NCBI RefSeq assembly: GCF_014268275.3
Contig: NZ_CP077084.1
Location: 5,824,501-5,888,500, forward strand
Reading direction: 5' to 3'
Origin: Pseudomonas tritici
Lineage (GTDB): Bacteria; Pseudomonadota; Gammaproteobacteria; Pseudomonadales; Pseudomonadaceae
DNA: 64,000 nucleotides
The notes under the pieces were generated by a model. The model searched no databases, was not told the origin of the DNA, and saw nothing but the letters and a program-made list of their open reading frames with translations. The number at the start of each line of letters is the position of its first letter. Position 1 is the stretch's first letter. Shown piece by piece: positions 39,936-48,979 of this stretch. The translations under genes and the position numbers were made by a program.

Positions 39936-41786
39936 ATGTCCGGAAAAGCGCAACAGCAGTCTCGTATCAAAGAGTTGATCGTTCTCGGTCGTGAGCAGGG
40001 TTACCTGACTTACGCGGAGGTCAACGACCACCTGCCTGAGGATATTTCAGATCCAGAGCAGGTGGAAGACATCATCCGCATGATTAACGACATGGGGATC
40101 AACGTATTCGAAGCTGCGCCAGATAAGGATTCTCTTATGCTGGCGGACGCCGATACCGACGAGGCTGCAGCTGAAGAAGCTGCTGCCGCGCTGGCTGCTG
40201 TGGAGACCGATATCGGTCGTACCACCGACCCTGTGCGCATGTATATGCGTGAAATGGGTACCGTCGAGCTGCTGACACGCGAAGGCGAAATCGAAATCGC
40301 CAAGCGTATCGAAGAGGGCATCCGTGAAGTGATGGGCGCAATCGCGCACTTCCCTGGCACGGTTGACCATATTCTCTCCGAGTACACCCGCGTCACCACC
40401 GAAGGTGGTCGCCTGTCCGACGTGCTGAGTGGCTACATCGACCCGGACGACGGCATTGCGCCGCCTGCCGCCGAAGTGCCGCCGCCTGTCGACCCGAAAG
40501 CGGTGAAAGCCGACGACGATTCCGAAGACGACGATGCTGAAGCCAGCAGCGACGACGAAGATGAAGTTGAAAGCGGTCCGGATCCGATCGTGGCTGCCCA
40601 GCGTTTCGGTGCGGTTTCCGATCAAATGGAAATCACCCGCAAGGCGCTGAAAAAGCACGGTCGCGGCAATAAGCTGGTCATTGCCGAGCTGGTGGCGCTG
40701 GCCGAACTGTTCATGCCGATCAAGCTGGTACCGAAGCAATTCGAAGGCCTGGTTGAGCGTGTTCGCAGTGCCCTTGAGCGTCTGCGTGCACAAGAGCGTG
40801 CGATCATGCAGCTCTGTGTCCGTGATGCGCGCATGCCGCGTGCCGACTTCCTGCGCCAGTTCCCGGGCAACGAAGTTGACGAAAGCTGGTCCGACGGCCT
40901 CGCCAAAGGCAAAGGCAAATACGCCGAAGCCATTGGTCGCCTGCAGCCGGACATCATTCGCTGCCAGCAAAAGCTGATCGCACTGCAGACCGAAACCGGT
41001 CTGACGATTGCCGAGATCAAGGACATCAACCGTCGCATGTCGATCGGTGAGGCCAAGGCCCGCCGCGCGAAGAAAGAGATGGTCGAAGCGAACTTGCGTC
41101 TGGTGATTTCCATCGCCAAGAAGTACACCAACCGTGGCCTGCAATTCCTCGACTTGATCCAGGAAGGCAACATCGGCTTGATGAAGGCTGTGGACAAGTT
41201 TGAATACCGTCGTGGCTACAAATTCTCGACTTATGCCACCTGGTGGATCCGTCAGGCGATCACTCGCTCGATCGCCGACCAGGCCCGCACCATCCGTATT
41301 CCGGTGCACATGATCGAGACCATCAACAAGCTGAACCGCATTTCCCGGCAGATGTTGCAGGAAATGGGTCGTGAACCGACCCCGGAAGAGCTGGGCGAAC
41401 GCATGGAAATGCCTGAGGACAAAATCCGCAAGGTATTGAAGATCGCTAAAGAGCCGATCTCCATGGAAACGCCGATTGGTGATGACGAAGACTCCCATCT
41501 GGGTGACTTCATCGAAGACTCGACTATGCAGTCGCCAATCGATGTCGCCACCGTTGAGAGCCTTAAAGAAGCGACTCGTGACGTACTCTCCGGCCTCACT
41601 GCTCGTGAAGCCAAGGTACTGCGCATGCGTTTCGGCATCGACATGAATACCGACCACACCCTTGAGGAAGTCGGTAAGCAGTTTGACGTGACCCGTGAAC
41701 GGATCCGTCAGATCGAAGCCAAGGCGCTGCGCAAGTTGCGCCACCCGACGCGAAGCGAGCATCTACGCTCCTTCCTCGACGAGTGA
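39936..41786 (+). CDS. rpoD: RNA polymerase sigma factor RpoD (sigma-70)
   Basis: A 616-aa primary sigma factor. Region 1.1 at the N-terminus, a non-conserved acidic insert ([18 protein letters not shown], about residues 190-210), region 2 ([27 protein letters not shown] and [22 protein letters not shown]), region 3 and region 4.2 helix-turn-helix ([32 protein letters not shown]) are all present in order. Followed by a strong intrinsic terminator. Confidence 0.98.
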   Translation: MSGKAQQQSRIKELIVLGREQGYLTYAEVNDHLPEDISDPEQVEDIIRMINDMGINVFEAAPDKDSLMLADADTDEAAAEEAAAALAAVETDIGRTTDPVRMYMREMGTVELLTREGEIEIAKRIEEGIREVMGAIAHFPGTVDHILSEYTRVTTEGGRLSDVLSGYIDPDDGIAPPAAEVPPPVDPKAVKADDDSEDDDAEASSDDEDEVESGPDPIVAAQRFGAVSDQMEITRKALKKHGRGNKLVIAELVALAELFMPIKLVPKQFEGLVERVRSALERLRAQERAIMQLCVRDARMPRADFLRQFPGNEVDESWSDGLAKGKGKYAEAIGRLQPDIIRCQQKLIALQTETGLTIAEIKDINRRMSIGEAKARRAKKEMVEANLRLVISIAKKYTNRGLQFLDLIQEGNIGLMKAVDKFEYRRGYKFSTYATWWIRQAITRSIADQARTIRIPVHMIETINKLNRISRQMLQEMGREPTPEELGERMEMPEDKIRKVLKIAKEPISMETPIGDDEDSHLGDFIEDSTMQSPIDVATVESLKEATRDVLSGLTAREAKVLRMRFGIDMNTDHTLEEVGKQFDVTRERIRQIEAKALRKLRHPTRSEHLRSFLDE

Positions 41787-41792
41787 TACCAG

Positions 41793-41823
41793 AACCCCCG
41801 GCCCAGGCCGGGGGTTTTGTTTT
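41793..41823 (+). terminator. Intrinsic terminator of rpsU-dnaG-rpoD
   Basis: AACCCCCGGC and GCCGGGGGTT form a 10-bp stem around a 4-base CCAG loop, followed by TTTTGTTTTG. It starts 6 bases after the rpoD stop. Confidence 0.9.
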
Positions 41824-41908
41824 GTATCGATAAAACCTTCCGCAACACCCCTCCCCCCGTAATGCCCGTCTACACTCGAAACATTCCCCGTGCCATAACG
41901 AGACCGTT

Positions 41909-44900
41909 ATGCCCAGACTGCCGGCTGTGTTTTTACTGTGGCTGCTGACCTGGACCGCAACGGCTGGCGCGTTGAGTCTCAGCGATGATGAGCGCGGCTG
42001 GCTGGCGGACCATCAGGAGTTGCGCCTGGGAGTGGACGCGTCATGGCCACCCTTTGAATACCGTGACGAAGATGGCCGCTACCAAGGCCTGGCGGCGGAT
42101 TACGTGCGCCTGATCCAGGATCGCCTCGGCGTGCGAGTCAAGTTGATCGAGCCGGCGAACTGGGGCGCCGTGCTGGAGCTGGCCCGGAACAACCAAATCG
42201 ACCTGCTGCCTGGCATCATGTCCACGCCGGAACGCCAGAGCTACATGGCGTTTACCCGCCCGTACCTTGATTTCCCCATCGTCATCCTGGCCCACGAAGG
42301 CGGCGCGAAACCACGCACCCTTAAGGACCTCTACGGATTGAAGATTGCCGTGGTGGAAAACTACGCGCCCCATGAGTTGCTCCGCACCCACCATCCCGAC
42401 CTCAATCTGGTGGCCATGCCGAATGTCAGCTCGACCCTGCAAGCCTTGGCCACCGATGAGGTGGATGCGGTGGTCGGCGACCTGGCCTCAAGTGTCTGGA
42501 ACCTGCGCCAACTCAAGCTCGACGGTTTGTACGTCAGCGGTGAAACGCCCTACCGCTACCAACTGGCGATGGGCGTACCGCGCGACAACAAAGTACTGGT
42601 GGGCATCCTCGATAAGGTACTGGCCGACCTCAGCCCGGAAGAAACCGATGCGATCCAACAACATTGGGTTGGCAGCCTTACCGATCACCGCACCTTCTGG
42701 AGGGATCTGCTGACTTACGGCCTGCCTGCGGTACTGTTGCTGAGTACCGTGCTGGCCGTGGTGATTCGGATCAACCGCCGGCTCAGTTCGGAAATTTCCC
42801 GCCGCGGCGCCCTCGAACAGGAACTGCGCAGCAGCGAATATCACTACCGCGGCTTGGTGGAAAGCCTGTCCGCCATCGCCTGGGAAGCCAGTATCACCGA
42901 TTTCACCTACAGCTATGTTTCGCCCCACGCGGAGGAATTACTGGGTTATCCGCGTGCCCACTGGCTGATCCCGGGGTTCTGGCGCAACATCATTCACCCC
43001 GCCGACCTGACCCGCACCGAGGCCTACTGCTACCGGGAAACCCGCGCCAATCGCGACCACAGCATCGACTACCGGGTGATCACCGCCGACGGGCGCTGCT
43101 TATGGGTGCGCGACATCGTCAGCCTGATTGAGCACGGCCATGAGCCCGTACTGCGCGGCTTGATGATCGATATCAGCGAGGCCAAGCGCACTGAAGAAGC
43201 CTTGCAACTGTCCGAGCAAAAATTTGCCTCGGTGTTCCAGCAATGCCCAGACATGCTAGTGATCGCACGGCTGTCTGATGGCTGCTTGCTGGAGGTGAAC
43301 AAGGCGTTCGAAGACCAGATTGGCCTGACGGCGCAACAGGTCGTCGGCAAAACCGCCACCGAACTGAATATCTGGGGCATCCAGGGTGTCGGCCCCGACC
43401 TGCTGCAACAGGTGCAGACCACCAGCATCCGCAATCTCGAAATGCCCTTTCTGCGCAGCAATGGCCAAGCCTTCACCGGGCTGATTTCCGCCGAGCCGTT
43501 CCAATTGGACACCACCGAGGCCATCGTGGTGGCGGTGCGAGACATCACTCAACTCAAGGAAACCCAGCAACAACTGCAAACCTCCGAAGAGAAATTCGCC
43601 AAGGCCTTCCACGCCTCCCCCGACGGCTTGCTGCTGAGCCGACAGCATGATGGACTGTTGATTGAAGTGAACGATGGTTTCAGCCGAATCACGGGGTTCA
43701 CTAGCGCAACATCCCTCGACCAATCAACCCTGGACCTGGGCATCTGGGTCGACCTCAACGAACGCAAACACATGCTGGAACTGATGCAGCGCGATGGCTT
43801 TGTGCGTGATTTCATCTGCCATATTCGTCGCAACGATGGGCAGATTCGCCTGTGCGAATTGTCCAGCCGCCCGCTGCCTATCGGCGACGACGACTGCATG
43901 CTGACCATTGCGCGGGACATCACCGAACGCCAACTGATGCAGGAAAAACTGCAACAGGCCGCCACGGTGTTCGAGAGCACGGCCGAAGGCGTCTTGATCA
44001 CTGATATCCGGCAGAACATCAGCGCCGTCAACCGCGCCTTCACCGAGATAACCGGCTACAGCGAGGCCGAAGCCCTTGGCCATACGCCGCGCCTGCTCGC
44101 CTCCGGCCTGCATGACAGCGCCTTCTACGCGGCGATGTGGCACCAACTGACAACTCAAGGGCATTGGCAGGGCGAGATCTCCAACCGACGCAAGAACGGC
44201 GAGCTGTACCCCAGCTGGCTGACGATCAGCGCAGTGCGTAATCGCGATCAGTTGATCACGCACTTCGTCGCGGTGTTTGCCGACATCTCCAGCCTCAAAC
44301 TGGCCCAGGCCCGCCTAGATTACCAGGCGCATCACGATCCATTGACCGGCCTGCCCAACCGCACTTTGTTCGAAAACCGACTGCAGGCCGCCCTCAATGG
44401 GCATCAAGAAACCGGCAAACAGGGCGCCGTACTGTTTCTCGATCTGGACCGCTTCAAACACATCAACGACAGCCTCGGCCACCCGATCGGCGACTTGCTG
44501 CTCAAGGACATCGCGGTGCGCCTCAAGGAACAACTGCGCGACATCGACACCGTTGCTCGCCTGGGCGGCGACGAATTCATCATCCTGCTCCCCGGCTTGC
44601 AGCACCCCAGCGATGCCCAATACCTGGCCAATAAACTGCTGGCCTGCTTCACCCCACCCTTCCAGGCAGGTGAACACGAGTTCTTCATCAGCGCCAGCAT
44701 CGGCACCAGCCTGTACCCGCAGGACGGTACCGACGTCGCGACGCTGGTCAAAAATGCCGACGCTGCGATGTACCGCTCCAAGGCCAAGGGACGTAACCGG
44801 GTCGAAAGCTATACCCGCGACCTGACTGCGCAGGCCAACGAACGCGTGGCACTCGAACATGAACTGCGCCGCGCCATCGAGCGCGATGAACTGACCCTGT

Positions 44901-45652
44901 ACTACCAGCCAAAACTGAGCCTGAATACTCAAGCACTGATCGGCGCCGAAGCGCTGATCCGCTGGCGCCATCCCACCTTTGGCGACGTGCCGCCCGAACA
45001 CTTCATTGCCCTCGCCGAAGAGAACGGCATGATCCTGCAGATCGGTGACTGGGTGCTGGAACAGGCCTGCCGACAAATGCATGCCTGGCAAGGCACTTTC
45101 GACGAATTCGGCCCCCTGTCGGTCAACCTGGCCGGCGCCCAACTGCGTCACCCCGGCTTGCTGGCTCGCATCGAACAGCTATTGCGCGACTACCGGCTCG
45201 ACCCAGGCTGCCTGCAACTGGAGATCACCGAGAACTTCATCATGAGCCAGGCCGAAGAAGCGCTGGAGGTACTGCACCAGCTCAAAGACTTGGGCGTACA
45301 ACTGGCCATCGATGATTTTGGCACCGGCTATTCATCCCTCAGCTACCTCAAACGCCTGCCGCTGGACTTCCTCAAGATCGATCAATCCTTCGTCCGCGGC
45401 CTGCCCGACGACCCCCACGACGCAGCGATCGTGCGCGCCATTATCGCCCTGGGCCACAGCATGCAATTCACCATCATCGCCGAAGGCGTGGAGAACCCCG
45501 CACAGCAAGCCTTCCTGGCTGCCGAAGGCTGCGAACAGATGCAAGGCTACATCGTCAGCCTGCCGCTACCGCCCGAGCTTTTTGCCGCGACTTTTCTTCG
45601 TATGAGCATTGAGGATTTTTCGGATAGCACAGCGGGGAAACCATCGCTATAA
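41909..45652 (+). CDS. rmcA: Redox-type c-di-GMP regulator RmcA (periplasmic sensor, four PAS, GGDEF, EAL)
   Basis: A 1247-aa inner-membrane protein matching P. aeruginosa RmcA (PA0575, about 1245 aa) in position next to rpoD and in architecture. Signal peptide at 1-22; periplasmic family 3 solute-binding domain to about residue 255; membrane helix near 262-286; four PAS domains (about 305-430, 435-550, 560-675, 685-805); a GGDEF domain with an intact GGDEF motif at 886-890; and an EAL domain with EAL at 1014-1016 and DDFGTGYSSL. P. aeruginosa RmcA lowers c-di-GMP in response to redox state and phenazines. Here both motifs look catalytic, so the net activity is not decided by sequence. Confidence 0.9.
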   Translation: MPRLPAVFLLWLLTWTATAGALSLSDDERGWLADHQELRLGVDASWPPFEYRDEDGRYQGLAADYVRLIQDRLGVRVKLIEPANWGAVLELARNNQIDLLPGIMSTPERQSYMAFTRPYLDFPIVILAHEGGAKPRTLKDLYGLKIAVVENYAPHELLRTHHPDLNLVAMPNVSSTLQALATDEVDAVVGDLASSVWNLRQLKLDGLYVSGETPYRYQLAMGVPRDNKVLVGILDKVLADLSPEETDAIQQHWVGSLTDHRTFWRDLLTYGLPAVLLLSTVLAVVIRINRRLSSEISRRGALEQELRSSEYHYRGLVESLSAIAWEASITDFTYSYVSPHAEELLGYPRAHWLIPGFWRNIIHPADLTRTEAYCYRETRANRDHSIDYRVITADGRCLWVRDIVSLIEHGHEPVLRGLMIDISEAKRTEEALQLSEQKFASVFQQCPDMLVIARLSDGCLLEVNKAFEDQIGLTAQQVVGKTATELNIWGIQGVGPDLLQQVQTTSIRNLEMPFLRSNGQAFTGLISAEPFQLDTTEAIVVAVRDITQLKETQQQLQTSEEKFAKAFHASPDGLLLSRQHDGLLIEVNDGFSRITGFTSATSLDQSTLDLGIWVDLNERKHMLELMQRDGFVRDFICHIRRNDGQIRLCELSSRPLPIGDDDCMLTIARDITERQLMQEKLQQAATVFESTAEGVLITDIRQNISAVNRAFTEITGYSEAEALGHTPRLLASGLHDSAFYAAMWHQLTTQGHWQGEISNRRKNGELYPSWLTISAVRNRDQLITHFVAVFADISSLKLAQARLDYQAHHDPLTGLPNRTLFENRLQAALNGHQETGKQGAVLFLDLDRFKHINDSLGHPIGDLLLKDIAVRLKEQLRDIDTVARLGGDEFIILLPGLQHPSDAQYLANKLLACFTPPFQAGEHEFFISASIGTSLYPQDGTDVATLVKNADAAMYRSKAKGRNRVESYTRDLTAQANERVALEHELRRAIERDELTLYYQPKLSLNTQALIGAEALIRWRHPTFGDVPPEHFIALAEENGMILQIGDWVLEQACRQMHAWQGTFDEFGPLSVNLAGAQLRHPGLLARIEQLLRDYRLDPGCLQLEITENFIMSQAEEALEVLHQLKDLGVQLAIDDFGTGYSSLSYLKRLPLDFLKIDQSFVRGLPDDPHDAAIVRAIIALGHSMQFTIIAEGVENPAQQAFLAAEGCEQMQGYIVSLPLPPELFAATFLRMSIEDFSDSTAGKPSL

Positions 45653-45653
45653 T
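45625..45653 (+). promoter_or_regulatory. Promoter of the CAU tRNA overlapping the rmcA stop
   Basis: A perfect TATAAT at 45648-45653 includes the rmcA TAA stop and lies 14 bases before the tRNA 5' end. The region between is GC-rich (CCGCGACC), as in stringently controlled promoters. The -35 (TAGCAC at 45625-45630) is weak. Confidence 0.55.
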
Positions 45654-45667
45654 CCGCGACCTACTGA

Positions 45668-45744
<77 letters not shown>

Positions 45745-45750
45745 AACTAG

Positions 45751-45774
45751 AAAGCCGCGCAATGCGCGGCTTTT
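45751..45774 (+). terminator. Intrinsic terminator after the tRNA
   Basis: AAAGCCGCGC-AAT-GCGCGGCTTTT: a 10-bp stem with a 3-base loop and a T4 tail, 6 bases after the tRNA. Confidence 0.9.
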
Positions 45775-45822
45775 GTGTGTCTGGAAGACTGTAATATGCT
45801 CCCATCGCCGCCCTTATCGGAG

Positions 45823-45830
45823 CCCCCCCC
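45823..45830 (+). repeat. Eight cytosines between Shine-Dalgarno and start of the Lrp-type regulator
   Basis: GGAG (45819-45822) is followed directly by C8 and then by the TTG start at 45831. The whole spacer is a homopolymer, so slippage would change the ribosome-site spacing. Confidence 0.7.
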
Positions 45831-46277
45831 TTGCCCGCCCTAGATGAAATCGACCGCCAGCTAATAGCCGCCCTGCAAATCAACGCGCGCGAAAGCGTGG
45901 CCATGCTTGCCCGGCAGCTCGGCATCGCGCGCACCACGGTAACGTCGCGCCTGGCGCGCCTGGAGAAAACCCAGGTGATCACCGGTTATGGTGTGCGTCT
46001 CGGCCAGCGGGTGGTGGATGGTGGTTTGCAGGCGTATGTTGGCATCACCGTGCAGGCACGCTCGGGTAAAGAAGTGTTACGCAGGCTGAGTGCCATGGCG
46101 CAGGTGCAACAATTGTGCGCGGTCAGTGGCGAGTTCGATTACGTGGCCTGGCTTCGCACTGACTCGCCGGAGCAGTTGGACCAATTACTCGACCAGATCG
46201 GCAGTGTGGACGGCGTGGAGAAAACCACGACCTCAATCATCTTGAGTAACAAATTGGATCGCGGACAGCCAATTTGA
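45831..46277 (+). CDS. Lrp/AsnC-family transcriptional regulator, putative davBA regulator
   Basis: A 148-aa feast/famine regulator: N-terminal helix-turn-helix (LDEIDRQLIAALQINARESVAMLARQLGIARTTVTSRLARLE) and C-terminal RAM ligand domain. It lies directly upstream of davBA in the same orientation, as in P. putida, where an AsnC-family gene neighbours davB. It likely responds to lysine or a related amino acid. The start is a TTG with GGAG eight bases upstream and a C8 spacer; there is no ATG near. Confidence 0.85.
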   Translation: MPALDEIDRQLIAALQINARESVAMLARQLGIARTTVTSRLARLEKTQVITGYGVRLGQRVVDGGLQAYVGITVQARSGKEVLRRLSAMAQVQQLCAVSGEFDYVAWLRTDSPEQLDQLLDQIGSVDGVEKTTTSIILSNKLDRGQPI

Positions 46278-46288
46278 CCACCAACTTC

Positions 46289-46299
46289 GTCATTATGAC
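46289..46299. promoter_or_regulatory. Small palindrome upstream of davB, candidate regulator site
   Basis: GTCAT-T-ATGAC is a perfect 5-1-5 inverted repeat, 124 bp before the davB ATG and 12 bases after the regulator stop, in an AT-richer intergenic patch. Lrp-family regulators bind short degenerate palindromes of this sort. Confidence 0.35.
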
Positions 46300-46422
46300 T
46301 AAAAACAATCCAATCCGACGACACTTTGCGTCTTATTAACGAACGCTACGCTCCCTAAACTGGCTGCCATCTTTTCCTATACTCAGCGGGCCACGTCCGC
46401 CCAGTCGCCAGTAAGGTCAGCC

Positions 46423-48126
46423 ATGAGCATTCCGTCCAGCACCATCAGCAAGACCAATCGCCACCCTGCAGACGGTAAGAAACCCATCACCATCTTTGGC
46501 CCGGATTTTCCGTTTGCCTTTGATGACTGGATCGAGCACCCGGCCGGCCTGGGCAGCATTCCCGTCGCCAACCATGGCGCCGAAGTGGCGATCGTCGGCG
46601 CAGGGATCGCTGGCCTGGTTGCCGCCTACGAACTGATGAAACTGGGTCTCAAGCCGGTGGTGTATGAAGCTTCGAAAATGGGCGGCCGCCTGCGCTCCCA
46701 AGCCTTCGAAGGCGCCGAAGGCATCATCGCCGAGCTGGGTGGCATGCGCTTCCCGGTGTCGTCCACCGCGTTCTACCACTACGTGGACAAACTCGGCCTG
46801 GAAACCAAACCCTTCCCCAACCCGCTGACCCCAGCCTCCGGCAGCACGGTGATTGACCTGGAAGGCCAGACTCACTACGCACAAAAACTGTCCGATCTTC
46901 CTGCACTGTTTCAAGAAGTCGCCGACGCCTGGGCCGACGCCTTGGAAGCCGGCTCGCAGTTCGGCGATATCCAGCAAGCCATCCGCGACCGTGACGTGCC
47001 ACGCCTCAAAGCGCTTTGGAATAAGCTGGTACCACTGTGGGACGACCGCACCTTCTACGACTTCGTTGCCACTTCCAAGGCTTTCGCCAAGTTGTCGTTT
47101 CACCATCGCGAAGTATTCGGCCAGGTCGGTTTCGGCACTGGCGGCTGGGATTCGGACTTCCCCAACTCGATGCTGGAAATCTTCCGCGTGGTGATGACCA
47201 ACTGCGACGATCACCAACACTTGGTCGTCGGCGGCGTGGCCCAGGTGCCGATGGGCATTTGGCGTCATGTGCCAGAGCGTTGCGCCCACTGGCCGGCCGG
47301 CACCAGCCTCAGTTCGTTGCACCGTGGTGCGCCGCGGGCCGGGGTGAAACGCATCGCACACGCCGCCGATGGCCGCTTTGCCGTCACCGACAATTACGGT
47401 GACACCCGCGAATACGCCGCCGTGCTCACCACGTGCCAAAGCTGGCTGCTGACCACCCAGATCGAATGCGACGAAACCCTGTTCTCGCAAAAGATGTGGA
47501 TGGCCCTGGACCGCACCCGCTACATGCAGTCATCAAAAACTTTCGTGATGGTTGACCGCCCGTTCTGGAAAGACAAAGACCCGGAAACCGGCCGCGACCT
47601 GATGAGCATGACCCTCACGGATCGCCTGACCCGTGGCACTTATCTGTTCGACAATGGTGACGATAAGCCGGGTGTGATTTGCCTGTCTTACTCGTGGATG
47701 AGCGATGCGCTGAAGATGCTGCCGCAGCCCATCGATAAACGCGTGAAACTGGCCCTCGACGCGCTGAACAAGATCTACCCGAAAGTCGACATCAAGGCGC
47801 GCATCATCGGCGACCCGATCACGGTGTCCTGGGAAGCCGACCCGCATTTCCTCGGTGCCTTCAAAGGTGCATTGCCCGGCCACTATCGCTATAACCAGCG
47901 TATGTATGCGCACTTCATGCAGAAGGACATGCCCGCCGAGCAACGTGGGATTTTTATCGCAGGTGACGACGTTTCCTGGACCCCGGCCTGGGTCGAAGGC
48001 GCAGTGCAAACCTCATTGAACGCGGTATGGGGCATCATGACCCACTTCGGCGGCAGTACTCATCCGGAGAACCCAGGGCCGGGTGATGTGTTCGACGAAA
48101 TCGGGCCGATCGCCCTGGCCGAATAA
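46423..48126 (+). CDS. davB: L-lysine 2-monooxygenase
   Basis: A 567-aa FAD-dependent amine-oxidase-fold monooxygenase that converts L-lysine to 5-aminopentanamide with O2 and releases CO2. The dinucleotide-binding VAIVGAGIAGLVAAYELMKLG lies near residues 55-75, followed by the GGR region and LGGMRFP. The C-terminal FAD contact is in FIAGDDVSWTPAWVEGAV. The link to davA and pqqF reproduces the P. putida PP_0383-PP_0382-PP_0381 order, which supports davB over tryptophan or phenylalanine 2-monooxygenase. It heads davB-davA. Confidence 0.88.
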   Translation: MSIPSSTISKTNRHPADGKKPITIFGPDFPFAFDDWIEHPAGLGSIPVANHGAEVAIVGAGIAGLVAAYELMKLGLKPVVYEASKMGGRLRSQAFEGAEGIIAELGGMRFPVSSTAFYHYVDKLGLETKPFPNPLTPASGSTVIDLEGQTHYAQKLSDLPALFQEVADAWADALEAGSQFGDIQQAIRDRDVPRLKALWNKLVPLWDDRTFYDFVATSKAFAKLSFHHREVFGQVGFGTGGWDSDFPNSMLEIFRVVMTNCDDHQHLVVGGVAQVPMGIWRHVPERCAHWPAGTSLSSLHRGAPRAGVKRIAHAADGRFAVTDNYGDTREYAAVLTTCQSWLLTTQIECDETLFSQKMWMALDRTRYMQSSKTFVMVDRPFWKDKDPETGRDLMSMTLTDRLTRGTYLFDNGDDKPGVICLSYSWMSDALKMLPQPIDKRVKLALDALNKIYPKVDIKARIIGDPITVSWEADPHFLGAFKGALPGHYRYNQRMYAHFMQKDMPAEQRGIFIAGDDVSWTPAWVEGAVQTSLNAVWGIMTHFGGSTHPENPGPGDVFDEIGPIALAE

Positions 48127-48136
48127 GGAGCTGAGC

Positions 48137-48931
48137 ATGCGCGTTGCCCTGTACCAATGCCCACCACTGCCGCTGGACGTGGCCGGCAACCTCAAGCGCC
48201 TGCACCAACTGGCGCATGAAGCGTCCGGCGCCGATGTACTGGTGCTGCCGGAGATGTTTCTCAGCGGCTACAACATCGGCGCTGAAGCGGTGGGCGCGTT
48301 AGCTGAAGCGCAAGACGGGCCGTCCGCACAGGCGATTGCCGAACTGGCCAAAGCCGCCGGGCTGGCAATCTTGTACGGTTACCCGGAACGTGCCGAGGAC
48401 GGCCAGATCTACAACGCCGTGCAGTTGATCGACGCCCACGGCCAGCGCCTGTGCAACTACCGCAAGACGCATCTGTTTGGCGATTTGGACCACTCGATGT
48501 TCAGTGCCGGCGACGACGATTTCCCGCTGGTGGAATTGAATGGGTGGAAGCTCGGCTTCCTGATCTGCTACGACCTGGAGTTCCCGGAAAACACCCGGCG
48601 CCTGGCCCTTGCTGGTGCCGAGTTGATACTGGTGCCCACCGCCAATATGGTGCCGTTCGACTTTGTGGCCGATGTCACCGTGCGGGCGCGGGCCTTCGAG
48701 AACCAATGTTATGTGGCCTACGCCAATTACTGCGGGCACGAAGGCGAGATCCAGTACTGCGGGCAAAGCAGCATCGCGGCACCGAACGGCGAGCGTATAG
48801 CCCAGGCTGGCCTGGATGAAGCCTTGATTGTCGGTACGCTGGAGCGCCAATCGATCATCAATGCGCGCGCTGCCAATCACTATCTGCAAGATCGCCGCCC
48901 CGAGTTGTACGGCGCGCTGTACAAGCCCTGA
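48137..48931 (+). CDS. davA: 5-aminopentanamidase
   Basis: A 264-aa nitrilase-superfamily amidase that hydrolyses 5-aminopentanamide to 5-aminovalerate and ammonia, the second step of the lysine AMV pathway. The Glu39-Lys110-Cys144 triad is in LPEMFLSG, NYRKTHLF and LICYDLEFPE. The ATG at 48137 has AAGGAG upstream and follows davB by 10 bp. Confidence 0.9.
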   Translation: MRVALYQCPPLPLDVAGNLKRLHQLAHEASGADVLVLPEMFLSGYNIGAEAVGALAEAQDGPSAQAIAELAKAAGLAILYGYPERAEDGQIYNAVQLIDAHGQRLCNYRKTHLFGDLDHSMFSAGDDDFPLVELNGWKLGFLICYDLEFPENTRRLALAGAELILVPTANMVPFDFVADVTVRARAFENQCYVAYANYCGHEGEIQYCGQSSIAAPNGERIAQAGLDEALIVGTLERQSIINARAANHYLQDRRPELYGALYKP

Positions 48932-48979
48932 CTCAACGGGTTTGTTAGCATAGGCGCTTCCCTCGTTTCGGAAGTGCCC

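Noticed and set aside
40047..41762. A 571-codon minus-strand frame opposite rpoD
   Set aside because: Antisense shadow of a fully conserved sigma factor gene.
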